Assembly (NCBI RefSeq): GCF_040256745.1
Contig: NZ_CP138335.1
Location: forward strand, 372,001-436,000
Direction: 5' to 3'
DNA: 64,000 nt
From: Scrofimicrobium sp. R131
Lineage (GTDB): Bacteria > Actinomycetota > Actinomycetes > Actinomycetales > Actinomycetaceae
The notes under the pieces were generated by a model. It saw only the letters and a list, made by a program, of their open reading frames with translations. It did no database searches and was not told where the DNA came from. Below are positions 34,788 through 47,161 of this stretch, piece after piece (position 1 is the stretch's first letter; the number at the start of each line of letters is the position of its first letter). A program made the position numbers and the translations under genes.

Positions 34788-34806
34788 CGGCAGTCATCGG
34801 TGCTGG

Positions 34807-34923
34807 CTAGTGTCCGGGACACCAATCGGCCGGGTCGACCTGCGCCTTCACCGCGTCGACATGCAGGCCGCAGCCGTCCCAAGTGGTTTTGCCGCACACG
34901 GGGCAGGGAACCGGGTAACACAT
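34807..34923 (-). CDS. 38-residue Cys-rich small protein of sulfur operon
   Basis: Too short for normal gene calling but supported by AGGAG six bases upstream of the ATG at 34923, 24 bp after the CstR-type gene, and by its sequence: MCYPVPCPVCGKTTWDGCGL followed by HVDAVKAQVDPADWCPGH. Six cysteines, including PVCGKTTWDGCG and a CxxC pair, resemble small actinobacterial proteins found beside rhodanese and CsoR-family genes. It may bind metal or carry persulfide, but function is not known to me. Last gene of the sulfur-response operon. Confidence 0.7.
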   Translation of the reverse strand: MCYPVPCPVCGKTTWDGCGLHVDAVKAQVDPADWCPGH

Positions 34924-34947
34924 AGTTCGTCTCCTAATATTGTTCAC

Positions 34948-35223
34948 TCAGCTGAGGGTCAAAAACAGTTTCTCTAGTTCTTCGGGGGTGAGGCGATCGT
35001 CGCCGCCCTCCTCGTCCGCCTCGTTCATGCATGCCCGCATGGCGGTGGCGATGATGGCAAATCCGGCTCGGTCCAGCGCGCGGGACACCGCCGCCAACTG
35101 GGTGACGACATCGCGACAGCTGGAATCCGCGTCAACCGCGTTGATGACAGCGTTTAGCTGCCCCTGAGCGCGGCGGAGCCGGTTGAGGATCTTCTTTTGG
35201 GACTCTGGGTCGCATGCCTGCAT
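34948..35223 (-). CDS. CsoR/RcnR-family regulator, CstR-like persulfide sensor
   Basis: 91 residues, all helical, DUF156/CsoR family (NRLRRAQGQLNAVINAV region). Numbering matches M. tuberculosis CsoR: the two key cysteines are at 36 (DSSCRDV) and 65 (MRACM), but position 61, the Cu(I)-ligating His in CsoR, is Ala. Loss of that His with both Cys kept is the pattern of CstR, which senses persulfide by forming a di- or trisulfide. An additional Cys at position 4 is present. The gene lies within an operon of thioredoxin and a CoA-disulfide reductase-rhodanese and behind a palindromic operator of the CsoR/CstR type. Confidence 0.85.
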   Translation of the reverse strand: MQACDPESQKKILNRLRRAQGQLNAVINAVDADSSCRDVVTQLAAVSRALDRAGFAIIATAMRACMNEADEEGGDDRLTPEELEKLFLTLS

Positions 35224-35284
35224 GATGTTCCTTTCGGCCGGTCCGACGGGGGTCGTGGCGCCCCCGCGGAACTCCTGAACTCTA

Positions 35285-36952
35285 TTACACCTTAATCACC
35301 GTGTCGGCGCGCTTTCCCAGGTACTGGCGCAGGCTGGTGATCCCCCCGGAAAGCGAGGCCGAGTCGAACCCGCTCTGGGTCAGCAGCCGGTGCGCAATCG
35401 CGGAGCGAACCCCGGAGGCGCACAGCACCCGAACCGGACGCCCACTGGCGGCCCCGCGCACTTCGTCCAACCGGTCGCGCAACTCCGTGTGCGGGATGTT
35501 CAGAGATCCAGGCAGGTAACCGGTCTCGTACTCTGCCCGGCTCCGGGTGTCGAGGATGAGGCTGCTTTGGGCCACCTCCTCGTACTGGGCCGGATACCAG
35601 AGCCGCAGCGTTCCATCGAGCACGTTGGCCCCGACCATGCCGACCAGGTTGACCGCGTCCTTCGCCTGCCCGTAGGGCGGGGAGTAGGACAGGTCCAGGT
35701 CAATCAGGTCCTCCACGTGCAGTTGGGCGCGGATGGCGGTGGCCAGCACGTCGATCCGCTTGTCCACTCCCTCTCCGCCGACGGCCTGGGCCCCAAGCAG
35801 ACGCCCGTCTTCCCCAATGTGAACCACGAGGCTGATTTGGCTGGCCCCCGGGAAATAGCCCGCGTGCTGGTTGGGGTGTAGATGCAGCGTGGTGTGGGCA
35901 ATGTGGTTTCGCTCCAGGGCGGCGCGGTTGGCCCCGGTCATGGCGGCCGTCAGCCGGCCGACCCGAACGATGGCGGTTCCGAGCGGTCGCGGCAGGGGCC
36001 GGGCCGCCTCGCCCCGCATGACGAAGTCGGCGATCAGTCGACCGGCCCGGTTAGCGGGTCCGGCCAGCGCCACCGGGCGGACCTCGCCGGTGATCTGATC
36101 GGTGGAGGTAACCGCGTCGCCCGCAGCGTAGACATTCGGAGCGGAGGTGCGGCCCCGCTCGTCAACCACGATTGCCCCGCGGACGGTTTCAATTCCGGCT
36201 GCGGCAAACGGTGCGGTCGCGGGGACCACCCCGGCTGACAGGCAGATCAGATCGGCCTGGAGTTCGGTGCCATCGGCCAGGACCACCGTGTCGGAGTGGG
36301 CACCCGGTCGGATCGCGCTGGCGGCCACCCCCAGGTGGGTCTTGATTCCGAGCCGGCCCAACTCGTCTTGCACCGGGTGGGCCACCTCGACCTCCAGTGG
36401 GGGCAGGACGTGGTCGGCCAGCTCAACCACGGTGACGTCCACCCCGGTCTGGGCCAGGGCTTCGGCCGCCTCCAGCCCGATGAAACCCGCGCCGAGCACA
36501 ACTGCCCGCTTGATTCCCGCCTCGACCTGGGCCCGCATCTGCCGGGCATCGTCGACGGTTCGGAGGGTGAGGACCCGGTCCGAGTCGATCCCGGGGATCG
36601 GCAGGCGCATCGCCTCGGCCCCTGGGGCGAGGAACAGAACGTCATAGGTTTCGGTGGTCGGGCCGCTCGTAGTCTGGATTGTCACCGTCTGTGCCTGCGT
36701 GTCCACCGCCGTCACCTCGTGGCGAACCCGAACGTCCAGGTTCAGGGCGTTGCGAAGCTTCTGTGGGGTTTGGACCAGGAGCCGGTCCGGATCGGTGATC
36801 TCTCCGCCCACGAAGTAGGGCAGGCCGCAGTTGGCAAAAGAGACGTACTCACCGCGTTCGAGGACGATGATCTGGGCGTCCTCATTCAAGCGCCGGGCCC
36901 GGGCGGCGAAACTCATGCCGGCGGCTACGCCCCCGACGACAATCACCTTCAT
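35285..36952 (-). CDS. FAD-dependent CoA-disulfide/persulfide reductase with C-terminal rhodanese domain
   Basis: 555 residues. N-terminal pyridine nucleotide-disulfide reductase: VVGGVAAGMSFAARARRL (FAD), SFANCGLPYF with the single redox Cys42 typical of CoA-disulfide reductases, AVVLGAGFIGLEAAEAL (NAD(P)H) and NVYAAGDAV (FAD). After a dimerisation domain, residues about 460-555 form a rhodanese domain with its Cys511 in VLCASGVRSA. This CoADR-RHD architecture reduces CoA-persulfides or polysulfides and links them to sulfur transfer. The start overlaps the thioredoxin stop by 4 bp. Downstream in the same operon is the CstR-like regulator. Confidence 0.9.
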   Translation of the reverse strand: MKVIVVGGVAAGMSFAARARRLNEDAQIIVLERGEYVSFANCGLPYFVGGEITDPDRLLVQTPQKLRNALNLDVRVRHEVTAVDTQAQTVTIQTTSGPTTETYDVLFLAPGAEAMRLPIPGIDSDRVLTLRTVDDARQMRAQVEAGIKRAVVLGAGFIGLEAAEALAQTGVDVTVVELADHVLPPLEVEVAHPVQDELGRLGIKTHLGVAASAIRPGAHSDTVVLADGTELQADLICLSAGVVPATAPFAAAGIETVRGAIVVDERGRTSAPNVYAAGDAVTSTDQITGEVRPVALAGPANRAGRLIADFVMRGEAARPLPRPLGTAIVRVGRLTAAMTGANRAALERNHIAHTTLHLHPNQHAGYFPGASQISLVVHIGEDGRLLGAQAVGGEGVDKRIDVLATAIRAQLHVEDLIDLDLSYSPPYGQAKDAVNLVGMVGANVLDGTLRLWYPAQYEEVAQSSLILDTRSRAEYETGYLPGSLNIPHTELRDRLDEVRGAASGRPVRVLCASGVRSAIAHRLLTQSGFDSASLSGGITSLRQYLGKRADTVIKV

Positions 36953-37320
36953 GCTTTGGAGCTTTCCGCTTCGGCCACCTGGCGGCGAACGTCGTCCATG
37001 TCGAGCTCTTCGACGGCCTTGATCACCTGGTCAAACTGGGGGCCGGAAAGGGCGCCGGGCTGGGAGAAAACCATGATCCCCTCGCGGAAGATCATTAGGG
37101 TGGGGATGGAGGTAATCCGGAAGGCTGCAGCCAGTTGCTGCTGAGCCTCCGTGTCGACCTTGCCGAAGACCATCGTTGGGTGGGCCTCGGAGGCCTTCTC
37201 AAAGACGGGGGCGAAAGAGCGGCACGGGCCGCACCAGGCCGCCCAGAAGTCGAGGAAGACAATATCGTTGTTGTTGACCGTGTCCTGGAGGTTCTCCAGG
37301 GTGATTTCCATAGTAGCCAT
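36949..37320 (-). CDS. Thioredoxin
   Basis: 123 residues if started at the ATG at 37320; an ATG at 37329 would add MIR, and neither has a ribosome site. The active site FWAAWCGPCRSFAPVF (Cys30, Cys33) and the cis-Pro motif TSIPTLMIFREG are standard. A C-terminal extension of about 20 residues (DDVRRQVAEAESSKA) is a little longer than usual. It is the first gene of the sulfur-response operon. The palindromic operator at 37331-37346 ends 11 bases upstream, so transcription probably begins within or just after it and the message may be leaderless. Confidence 0.9.
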   Translation of the reverse strand: MATMEITLENLQDTVNNNDIVFLDFWAAWCGPCRSFAPVFEKASEAHPTMVFGKVDTEAQQQLAAAFRITSIPTLMIFREGIMVFSQPGALSGPQFDQVIKAVEELDMDDVRRQVAEAESSKA

Positions 37321-37330
37321 GCGGATCATG

Positions 37331-37346
37331 ATACCCCTAGGGGTAT
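37331..37346. promoter_or_regulatory. CsoR/CstR-type operator, perfect palindrome
   Basis: ATACCCCTAGGGGTAT is a perfect 16-bp inverted repeat of the GC-rich, A/T-capped type bound by CsoR-family repressors. On the minus strand TATACC (complement of 37342-37347) is a plausible -10, so a bound repressor would block polymerase directly. It lies immediately upstream of the thioredoxin start. Confidence 0.85.
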
Positions 37347-37392
37347 ATCTTGTCGAGTGGTCAGTCATTCCCGACCAGTCGGCAATTGGGTG

Positions 37393-37442
37393 CAAAAAGA
37401 CCGGGGCGTCGCCCCCGGAAAGAGGGGGAACCGCCCCGGTCG
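37393..37442 (-). terminator. Rho-independent terminator after HPr gene
   Basis: On the minus strand GACCGGGGCG (from about 37441) pairs with CGCCCCGGTC (to 37399) around a large loop, followed by TTTTTGC. It closes the ptsH transcript. Confidence 0.8.
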
Positions 37443-37451
37443 AGCCGAAAG

Positions 37452-37709
37452 TTAGGCGTCCAGATCGGCGCTGATCATGTCAGCGATCTGGGCCACAGCT
37501 TCCTCGTTGTCCGATTCAACCGTGACCTCGGTCCCGCAGTCAGCGCCCAGGGTCATGATCATCATCGCAGAGGACGCATCCACCGGATCGTCGCCAGCCA
37601 CGCTCAGCAGGATCTCGTCGTCGTATTCGCCAGCTGCCTCAGCAATTAGGGCGGCCGGGCGGGCGTGCAAGCCCACCTTTGATCCAACGGTTACAGTTCG
37701 TTTCGCCAT
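37452..37709 (-). CDS. ptsH: Phosphocarrier protein HPr
   Basis: 85 residues, normal length. The active-site His15 is in VGLHARPAALIAEAA, and Ser46 in VDASSAMMIMTLGA occupies the regulatory serine position of Gram-positive HPr. It carries phosphate from enzyme I (divergent gene) to EIIA proteins, including the local one at 28410. GAGGAG precedes the ATG. The 270 bp upstream may hold a structured leader. Confidence 0.95.
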   Translation of the reverse strand: MAKRTVTVGSKVGLHARPAALIAEAAGEYDDEILLSVAGDDPVDASSAMMIMTLGADCGTEVTVESDNEEAVAQIADMISADLDA

Positions 37710-37979
37710 CGGGATGCTCCTCTTTTATTCTCGGTCGGGCGGTCGGGTACCAGCCGACCTAATTCTAGCCGCGCTCAGGACCAATTGGGGACTACCAATC
37801 TCTGCCTGAGAGCGACGCAACTTCCCGGGGGATCCCGCCGGTTCCATCAGGTTCCACCGACCGGATGGCCGGTGCAATTGTAAGAGCAAATAATGCCGAT
37901 AATCTCGGTAGGACTTGTCAGCTGGGTGCGATAGGCTGGCCTCGAATATTCCAATTGACGCAGATAATGGGGTGGCCCG
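37710..37979. promoter_or_regulatory. Divergent ptsH-ptsI intergenic region with structured leader
   Basis: Candidate leftward -10 is TACAAT (minus strand, complement near 37875-37880). A ptsH transcript from there would have a leader of about 165 nt with several GC-rich pairings, including CCGGTTCC and GGTTCCACCGACCGG-type arms (37848-37864 on the plus strand) and a CTCTCAGGC element on the minus strand. Rightward, GATAAT (37963-37968) lies only 11 bases from the ptsI ATG, implying a very short leader there. Confidence 0.4.
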
Positions 37980-39671
37980 ATGAGCAGTGAAGCGATCAAT
38001 CAAGAGCAGGTAGTTGTGCATGGCACGCCGGTGGTTGCCGGAATCGCCTACGCGCCGGCCGCCTGGACGCAGCGGCCACCTCTTCCTCCCGCTTCAGCCC
38101 CCGACCTACCTGAAGATGAGCGGGAAGCGGAGATCGAGGCTTTTGATCGGGCAGCCGCTGCCGTGGCCGAGCGGCTCCTGCAGCGGGCTGAAGCTGCCGA
38201 GGAGCACGCAGCGGAAGTGCTGACCATGACCGCGGGCCTGGCCAAAGACAAGGGTTGGCGCCGCGAAATCGTCAAAGCAATCAAGACCGGCGTGCCCGCT
38301 ATTCAGGCCACCATGGCTGCGACCGAAAAGTTTGTCCTTCTGTTTGAGAAGGCGGGCGGCCTGATGGCAGAGCGAACCACGGATCTGCGGGACGTCCGCG
38401 ACCGGGTCATCGCCCGCCTGCAGGGCAACCCGGAGCCGGGAATCCCCGTCCGGGACCATCCGATTGTGCTGCTGGGGGACGACCTGTCGCCGGCCGACAC
38501 CGCCGGGCTGGACCGGAATGACTATGTGGCGATCGTGACCCAGGGGGGCGGCCCCACCTCGCACACGTCCATCATTGCCCGTCAATTGGGCATTCCCTGC
38601 ATTGTGGCCGCCCGGGAGCTGGAATTAATTCCCGAGGGGGCCGAAGTTCTGGTGGACGCCTCAGTTGGCACGGTAACCATGGGGGTCCCCGCGGCGGAGG
38701 CGGAGCGCCTAGTGGCGGAGGACTCGGCTCGCCTGGAGCTGGTTCGGGCCTGGCGTGGACCCGGTCAAACCCAGGACGGGGTTCCGGTCCAACTGCTGGC
38801 CAACGTGCAGGATGGGCCGACGGCTCGGACCGCGGCAGACGGGCAGGCTGAGGGAATCGGTTTGTTCCGGACGGAGCTGTTGTTCCTGGACACCGCGACC
38901 GAGCCGAGCGTGGCCGAGCAGGCCGGGAGTTACGGGGAGGTGTTCTCTGCCTTCCCCGAGGGAAAGGTCGTGGTTCGCACGCTCGATGCCGGCTCGGACA
39001 AGCCAGTCCCGTTTGCCACCCTGGCCGAGGAAGCCAACCCGGCCCTGGGGGTCCGCGGCATTCGCGTGACCGGCCACAATCCGGAGCTCCTGACCCACCA
39101 GCTGGATGCAATTGCCGAAGCGAGCAAAAAGAACCCGGGCACCGACGTGTGGGTGATGGCCCCGATGATCTCGACCGTGCCGGAAGCCAAATGGTTCGCC
39201 GGCCTGTGCCGTGAGCGCGGGCTCAAGGCCGGCATCATGATTGAAGTCCCCGCCGCGGTGATCCTGATTGACCGGTTCATCGAAGTGGTCGACTTCGTCT
39301 CGATTGGCACCAACGACCTGACGCAATACACCATGGCCGCCGACCGGATGTCGCCTCACTTGGCGGAGTACACGGATCCGTGGCAGCCGGCCGTGCTGGA
39401 ACTGATCCAGTGGACGGCCGATTCGGGTCGCCAGCATGACGTTCCGGCCGGGGTCTGCGGCGAGGCGGCCGCCGATCCACTGTTGGCCTGCGTCCTGATC
39501 GGGATGGGAATCACCAGTTTGTCGATGGCCAGCAGCGCCGTTCCGGCGGTTGGTGCCCAGTTGTCGCAGGTGACTTTCGCTCAGTGTCAGGCCGCGGCCG
39601 AGGCGGTGCGCGAGGCGGAGGATTCCGGTCAGGCTCGGGCGCTGGCTCGCCAAGCCCTGGGCTTGGCTTAA
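37980..39671 (+). CDS. ptsI: PTS enzyme I (phosphoenolpyruvate-protein phosphotransferase)
   Basis: 563 residues. N-terminal helical HPr-binding region, then the phosphohistidine loop GGGPTSHTSIIARQLGIP with the active His at about 194. The C-terminal PEP-binding barrel has GIGLFRTELLFLD, FATLAEEANPALGVRGIRV, WVMAPMISTVPEAKWF and FVSIGTNDLTQYTMAADR, then GVCGEAAADPL with a catalytic Cys. Length and motifs are complete. Autophosphorylates from PEP and starts phosphate flow to HPr. Divergent from ptsH. Confidence 0.95.
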   Translation: MSSEAINQEQVVVHGTPVVAGIAYAPAAWTQRPPLPPASAPDLPEDEREAEIEAFDRAAAAVAERLLQRAEAAEEHAAEVLTMTAGLAKDKGWRREIVKAIKTGVPAIQATMAATEKFVLLFEKAGGLMAERTTDLRDVRDRVIARLQGNPEPGIPVRDHPIVLLGDDLSPADTAGLDRNDYVAIVTQGGGPTSHTSIIARQLGIPCIVAARELELIPEGAEVLVDASVGTVTMGVPAAEAERLVAEDSARLELVRAWRGPGQTQDGVPVQLLANVQDGPTARTAADGQAEGIGLFRTELLFLDTATEPSVAEQAGSYGEVFSAFPEGKVVVRTLDAGSDKPVPFATLAEEANPALGVRGIRVTGHNPELLTHQLDAIAEASKKNPGTDVWVMAPMISTVPEAKWFAGLCRERGLKAGIMIEVPAAVILIDRFIEVVDFVSIGTNDLTQYTMAADRMSPHLAEYTDPWQPAVLELIQWTADSGRQHDVPAGVCGEAAADPLLACVLIGMGITSLSMASSAVPAVGAQLSQVTFAQCQAAAEAVREAEDSGQARALARQALGLA

Positions 39672-39841
39672 GCCGGGCGTTCCCAGGTTTGGCTCCGGCC
39701 ACAAATTGATCACTTTTGTGGGGGTGTCTTTCCTTCCGAGGGATCTTTTGTGACGATAGGTTTCAGTTACACAGCAGCAGGACGATCGACTAGATACCCT
39801 GGTCAGGGCCGCCTTGCTGTGTCTGAGAGAGGACTGGCATC

Positions 39842-40324
39842 GTGATTTCTAACCGAAAGTTTGTCACCCGTGGATTGGCTGGCCTGGCTGTGGCCGCCTC
39901 ATTTGCCCTGGCCGGGTGTGGGGGAGGGGGCTCCAGCGCGGCTGGTGAGCCAGTCACCACCGACACCCTGGTTGGCACCTGGGAGTTTCAGGAGGGGAAG
40001 GGCCCGAGCGGTGACCTGAAGCCGCTGGATCAGCCGATCGAACTGGTCGTGACCGAGGATGGCGCATTCTCTACCTCTGTTGGTTGTAACCAGATGTTCA
40101 CTCAGGTCGAGGTGGGAGACGCGGGCAAGATCACCCTTGGCCCGCTAGCTATGACCCAGATGGCGTGCGAAGAGGATCTGATGACTCTGGAGCAGAATTT
40201 TGCCGGTGCGCTGGAGAAGGTTTCCGAGGGGAAGCTCGACGGCGACAAGTTGGTCCTGACCGGGGACGATACGGAGCTGAGCTTTAAGGCCACCACCGGT
40301 TCGTCGGACCAGTCGGGCGAGTAG
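39842..40324 (+). CDS. META-domain lipoprotein
   Basis: 160 residues from the GTG at 39842. Signal peptide with lipobox LAGC (Cys at about 25) and a Gly/Ser linker. The mature part contains a META/HslJ-like motif: LVGTWEFQEG, AFSTSVGCNQMFTQVEV and LTGDDTELSFK, with the family's beta-barrel-like spacing. META proteins are secreted, of unclear function, sometimes stress or antibiotic related. No operon partner; a hairpin (40440-40480) lies downstream. Confidence 0.8.
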   Translation: MISNRKFVTRGLAGLAVAASFALAGCGGGGSSAAGEPVTTDTLVGTWEFQEGKGPSGDLKPLDQPIELVVTEDGAFSTSVGCNQMFTQVEVGDAGKITLGPLAMTQMACEEDLMTLEQNFAGALEKVSEGKLDGDKLVLTGDDTELSFKATTGSSDQSGE

Positions 40325-40556
40325 GCGCTCCGGCGTTCGGCCGGCCCCCGCAGCGAGGACAGAGGGCCTAGCAGGTCTCATCTTTTGAGCTTCGTCTAGG
40401 TAGCCTTGACAGTGGGTAAAGCCGATTGATGTCGTGACCAGAGAGGTCCTGTCGGGATGAGCCCGGCAGGGCCTCTCTGCCACCTCAGCCCAAGCAGCAC
40501 TTTCCGCACCAGCAAGCCGAAAAGTAACCTTGTGGTCCGTATCACCGGTCCCGAAC
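40325..40556. other. Intergenic, hairpin upstream of rRNA promoters
   Basis: Inverted repeat AGAGAGGTCCTGTCGGG (40440-40456) and CCCGGCAGGGCCTCTCT (40462-40478) forms a 17-bp stem with mismatches and may terminate the META-domain transcript, though no T-run follows. TTGACA at 40405-40410 has no good partner. Nothing else recognised. Confidence 0.45.
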
Positions 40557-40694
40557 TTGTCAAGGTCCGAAATCCGCTCTAACTTAGTACCTGTTGCTCT
40601 TCGGGGCAGCGAGGAAAACTAAATACCTCTCCGAGTCCCAGTGGCTCAGACCACAGAGGCGAAGTTGACAGCTTCGAATCGGATGAGGTAGAGT
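40557..40694 (+). promoter_or_regulatory. rRNA operon tandem promoters P1 and P2
   Basis: P1: TTGTCA (40557-40562), 17-bp spacer, TAACTT (40580-40585). P2: TTGACA (40665-40670), 18-bp spacer, TAGAGT (40689-40694). Tandem sigma-70-type promoters are normal for rRNA operons. P2 start would be near 40702. Confidence 0.6.
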
Positions 40695-40854
40695 AGTAAT
40701 CCGCTGGTTGAGTCCGAAACGGACTTGAGGCCAGTAAAACCCTAGCGGTTTGTTGTTTGTGAACTTGATAGTGTGTGTTTTTGATTGTTTTGTTTTTTTG
40801 AGTGTTGGGATTTTCTGGTCACCGTTTTTTGGTGGCTGGTTTTCCGGATTGTTT

Positions 40855-42393
<1,539 letters not shown>

Positions 42394-42636
42394 CTAAGGA
42401 GACCCTGTTTGGGGATGCTCGTTTTGGGTGTTCCGTGTTTAGGGTTGTTTTTTCCTGCCCCTGGTGTGGGTGGGGGTCAAGGGCACACACTGTCAGGTTC
42501 ACTTTCAACATGGCATCCCGTTTGTTTGTGGGGTGTTTGTTGGGGGTTGGGTTGTTGGTGAATTGTATAGTGGTTGTTTGCATCTTTATTTTTGTGTGAT
42601 TTGAGTTTTTTTTGGTTTGTTCTTGTTGTTTGTGTT
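42394..42636 (+). other. 16S-23S spacer, no tRNA
   Basis: About 240 bp, T/G-rich, lacking tRNA-like cloverleaf or CCA ends. It holds the 3' arm of the 16S processing stem (42484-42502) and the 5' arm of the 23S stem (42545-42582). Absence of spacer tRNA is common in Actinobacteria. Confidence 0.85.
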
Positions 42637-45766
<3,130 letters not shown>

Positions 45767-45888
45767 CAACACGCGAGCCATCAAAACACACAAAAATCAT
45801 TGATAACACGCGAACAACCACTATACGATCCACTACCAACCCAAACACAAAAACCCCTAGGGGTTTGAGTGACCATGGTAGACCACTT
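45767..45888 (+). other. 23S-5S spacer
   Basis: Contains the 3' arm of the 23S processing stem (45810-45847) and a short palindrome AAACCCCTAGGGGTTT (45851-45866). No gene. Confidence 0.8.
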
Positions 45889-46007
45889 TTGCGGTGGTCA
45901 TAGCGTGGGGGAAACGCCCGGTCCCATTCCGAACCCGGAAGCTAAGCCCCACAACGGCGAAGGTACTGCAACCGACAGGATGTGGGAGACTAGCAAACCA
46001 CCGCAAA
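45889..46007 (+). rRNA. rrf: 5S ribosomal RNA
   Basis: About 119 nt. GCGGTGGTCATAGCGTGGGG at the 5' end pairs with the 3' end; the conserved CGAACCCGGAAGCTAAG and GGGAGACTAG segments are present. Follows the 23S closely in the usual order. Confidence 0.95.
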
Positions 46008-46015
46008 TCAACCAA

Positions 46016-46055
46016 ACAGAACGCCCCCCACCACACGGTGAGGGGCATTCTGCAT
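46016..46055 (+). terminator. rRNA operon terminator
   Basis: AACGCCCC (from 46020) and GGGGCATT form a hairpin with a GGTG loop region and a following TCTGCATTT. It could also serve the convergent amidotransferase gene. Confidence 0.6.
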
Positions 46056-46091
46056 TTAACCCTGCCCCATCCTGGCCCTAGCTCGGTTGGG

Positions 46092-46976
46092 TCAGGTCAG
46101 GGCGACGTGCTCTGGGGGCCGGCCCAACTGGAAAGTGGTAACGCTTTGGTCTGGGACCTCCTGCCAGGTGCGGTCGGAAAAGTCCAACACCACCGGCTCG
46201 GAAACGACTAGCTGAGCATTTTCCGGCAGCCGTTCCTGGCTGCCATCGTGCAAGCGGATCTGGATCGGACCGTGAGCAAAGTAGAGCGTAGGCGAAGCCC
46301 AGGTTGGGGTTTGCCCTTTCGCTGGCACACTGGAAGTTCGAAGCGCGTAGGTTCCGTTCCCGGAGGTAGCCGCCATCGTGGCCGTGAACGGCGCCTGGAT
46401 TCCGTTCTCGGTCCGGGCCAGTTCGATCCGATCTCGCAGGCGAGCCAATGCGGTGACCGGATCCTTAGCCAGTCCGTAGGTGAGCGCTAGGTAGAAGCAG
46501 ACCTCGGTGTCAGAGTTGCCCCGGAGTTGCGAGAAGTACCTGGGGGCAATCTCCAGACATAGTTCTCGGCGAATCAGGTCGAACCCGCCGACATTGCCGT
46601 TGTGCTGGAACATCCACCCGTCCTGGACGAAGGGGTGGCAGTTCTGCTGGCTGATGGTGCCGCCCGGCGCTGCTCTGACGTGGGCAAGGAACACCGGGGC
46701 GCTGATCTGCTCGGCCAAAGACCGCAGGTTTTGACTGTCCCACGCCGGGGTCACCTCATGAAACTGGCCGAGTGTTCCCCGCGGCCCGACCCAAGCCATC
46801 CCGAAGCCGTCCCCATTGGTCGGGAACTCGTGGTCACGGAACTGGTGCGCCAGGGGTGAGGTCTGGAGGCGCAGGTGCCGAGCGTTGATGCTCTGGTCCA
46901 GCAGGGAATGGTTTGGTTTGGTCAGCAGGGTGTCCAGGTAGATCTGGTCCCCCTGGTAGGCAATCCAACGGCACAT
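46092..46976 (-). CDS. Class II glutamine amidotransferase
   Basis: 294 residues from the ATG at 46976 with AAGGAGG. The N-terminal MCRWIAYQG has the nucleophile Cys2 of class II (Ntn) amidotransferases. FPTNGDGFGMAWVG, FLAHVRAAPGGTISQQNCHP and WMFQHNGNVGGFD are standard blocks. It resembles EgtC-like amidohydrolases and uncharacterised YafJ-type enzymes. No ergothioneine genes are linked, so the substrate is unknown. Convergent with the rRNA operon. Confidence 0.85.
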   Translation of the reverse strand: MCRWIAYQGDQIYLDTLLTKPNHSLLDQSINARHLRLQTSPLAHQFRDHEFPTNGDGFGMAWVGPRGTLGQFHEVTPAWDSQNLRSLAEQISAPVFLAHVRAAPGGTISQQNCHPFVQDGWMFQHNGNVGGFDLIRRELCLEIAPRYFSQLRGNSDTEVCFYLALTYGLAKDPVTALARLRDRIELARTENGIQAPFTATMAATSGNGTYALRTSSVPAKGQTPTWASPTLYFAHGPIQIRLHDGSQERLPENAQLVVSEPVVLDFSDRTWQEVPDQSVTTFQLGRPPEHVALT

Positions 46977-47161
46977 GTCATTCCTCCTTGGAATGGGTGC
47001 CTCGATGGTAACAATCCATCCGAGCTCATGGAAAGCTTAAGGAGTTTGCGCCTGTCCGGACGGGGAACAAGGTACGATCGGTACGTGCAGTAACGCGGGG
47101 AGTCCAAGTGGGTTTCCCCAGGTCAGCGACGTGTAAGCTTCGCTAGGGAAGGTAGGGTATC

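Noticed and set aside
37801-37860. Candidate TPP or glycine riboswitch before ptsH
   Set aside because: Only CTCTCAGGC resembles a glycine aptamer; the core CCGAAGG and GGAGAG parts are absent, and order of TPP elements is wrong. Kept only as an unexplained structured leader.
42394-42636. Search for tRNA genes in the rRNA spacer
   Set aside because: No cloverleaf or TTCGA-type T-loop seen; the segment is accounted for by processing stems.
45851-45866. AAACCCCTAGGGGTTT, similar to the sulfur operator
   Set aside because: It lies between 23S and 5S rRNA in a transcribed spacer, differs at the outer A/T pairs, and a regulator site there makes no sense. Likely an RNA processing or terminator-like hairpin.
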